Shown here: piece after piece, positions 62,532 to 64,000 of the stretch
Numbering within the stretch: the stretch's first letter is position 1
Layout of the letters: the number at the start of each line of letters is the position of its first letter
NCBI GenBank assembly: GCA_037893225.1
Contig: JAZGUH010000323.1
Coordinates: 868,001-932,000 of the forward strand
Reading direction: 5' to 3'
DNA length: 64,000 nt
Origin: Hippasteria phrygiana
Lineage: Eukaryota > Echinodermata > Asteroidea > Valvatida > Goniasteridae
Position numbers and translations under genes: made by a program
Notes under the pieces: generated by a model
The model's input: the letters and a program-made list of their open reading frames with translations, nothing else
What the model was told of the DNA's origin: nothing
The model's database searches: none

Positions 62532-64000
62532 GCGAGGTTTGAATTTTCTCAGCAAGTTTGAACTCTAAGAAGCCGCCGATGATTGCAACATGTAGCGCCA
62601 GATCTACGCTATCCATACATGTCAAAATTACTGCATTTGGTTGATATTTCATGCAATTATGAATGAGTAAAGCAAGTCCATACCCCAGGAAATTTGACAG
62701 GCATGGAGCAATAAATAAAAGGTAATATGCACACAGATGGTGGCCGGAAAGAAAATAAACATTGCGAGGTTTGAATTTTCTCCACAAGTTTTAACTCTAG
62801 GAAGCCGCCGATGATTGCAACATGTAGCGCCAGATCTAAGCTATACATGCATGTCAAAATTACTGCATTTGGTTTATATTTCATGCAATTATGAATGAGT
62901 AAAGCAAGTCCATACCCCAGGGAATTTGACATGCATGGAGCAATAAATAGACGGTAACATGTACACAGATGTTGGCCGGAAAGAAAATAAACATTGCGAG
63001 GTTTGAATTTTCTCTACAAGTTTTAACTCTGGGAAGCCGCCGATGATTGCAACATGTAGCGCCAGATCTAAGCTATACATACATGTCAAAATTACTGCAT
63101 TTGGTTGATATTTCATGCAATTATGAATGAGTAAAGCAAGTCCATACCCCAGGGAATTTGACATGCATGGAGCAATAAATAGACGGTAATATGCACACAG
63201 ATGTTGGCCGGAAAGAAAATAAACATTGCGAGGTTTGAATTTTCTCCACAAGTTTTAACTCTAGGAAGCCGCCGATGATTGCAACATGTAGCGCCAGATC
63301 TAAGCTATCCATACATGTCAAAATTACTGAATTTGGTTGATATTTCATGCAATTATGAATGAGTAAAGCAAGTCCATACCCCAGGGAATTTGACATGCAT
63401 GGAGCAATAAATAGACGGTAACATGTACACAGATGTTGGCCGGAAAGAAAATAAACATTGCGAGGTTTGAATTTTCTCCACAAGTTTTAACTCTAAGAAG
63501 CCGCCGATGATTGCAACATGTAGCGCCAGATCTAAGCTATCCATACATGTCAAAATTACTGCATTTGGTTGATATTTCATGCAATTATGAATGAGTAAAG
63601 CAAGTCCATACCCCAGGAAATTTGACAGGCATGGAGCAATAAATAAAAGGTAATATGCACACAGATGGTGGCCGGAAAGAAAATAAACATTGCGAGGTTT
63701 GAATTTTCTCCACAAGTTTTAACTCTAGGAAGCCGCCGATGATTGCAACATGTAGCGCCAGATCTAAGCTATACATACATGTCAAAATTACTGCATTTGG
63801 TTGATATTTCATGCAATTATGAATGAGTAAAGCAAGTCCATACCCCAGGGAATTTGACATGCATGGAGCAATAAATAGACGGTAATATGTACACAGATGT
63901 TGGCCGGAAAGAAAATAAACATGGCGAGGTTTGAATTTTCTCCACACGTTTTAACTCTAAGAAGCCGTCGATGATTGCAACATGTAGCGCCAGATCTAAG
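62529..64000. repeat. 232-bp satellite array, right block (about 6.3 monomers)
   Basis: The satellite resumes at ATTGCGAGGTTTGAATTTTC, exactly where the left block was interrupted, and runs to the window end. The first monomers carry the CTCAGCAAG, TACGCTATCC and CAGGAAATTTGACAGG variants. In uninterrupted copies (around 47,641-47,880, 49,729-49,968 and 52,729-52,968) the same or very similar types directly follow a monomer like the one ending at 57,864. The block therefore continues the left array rather than being an independent one. One private change is visible (ATACATGCATGTC near 62,850). The array continues beyond position 64,000. Confidence 0.97.

Overview
This is a eukaryotic window dominated by a satellite DNA array with a 232-bp monomer (about 39% GC in one monomer I counted). 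The array fills positions 1-57,864 and resumes at 62,529-64,000, roughly 256 monomers in all, and it runs off both ends of the window. No prokaryotic, viral or organellar signature was seen. The unique DNA between the two satellite blocks has spliced-gene signals (GT..AG intron), a tRNA-derived repeat, MITE-like elements and AGGCCTA/ACATGTA-rich words that I associate with marine deuterostome invertebrates, echinoderms in particular. That assignment is an inference from sequence style, not a match.

The satellite is not a plain tandem array. Monomers fall into about a dozen recognisable variant types that recur in stereotyped order, so the array has higher-order repeat (HOR) structure. In positions 1-26,000 twelve monomers carry the same 1-bp deletion (231 bp). 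Their spacing is a whole number of monomers, and the 12-monomer interval of 2,783 bp occurs four times. After about 25,765 this marker is gone. The rest of the array is built from other multimer duplications: 11-mer (2,552 bp), 3-mer (696 bp), 9-mer (2,088 bp) and two different 6-mers (1,392 bp). Private point mutations shared between copies show that these duplications are recent.

Positions 57,865-62,528 (4,664 bp) look like one intact DNA-transposon insertion in the satellite. Both ends carry imperfect terminal inverted repeats starting TAGACYGTRGGGCAT and extending about 70-80 bp. The insertion is flanked by a 3-bp duplication (ATT), and the satellite continues in phase and in HOR order on the other side. 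I cannot place the element in a named superfamily.

The element contains a plausible minus-strand gene reading inward from its right end: a CpG- and CCAAT-containing promoter-like region, a short first exon, a 1,418-bp GT..AG intron and a 487-bp second exon that joins in frame (227 codons so far). No convincing later exons are visible, so the gene is either truncated or continues in short exons I cannot recognise. Nested inside the element are a 225-bp TTAA-flanked inverted-repeat element with a decayed tRNA-like promoter, an 89-bp foldback element with a 10-bp flanking repeat, a duplicated exon end, a promoter-like unit present three times, and long G and C homopolymers.
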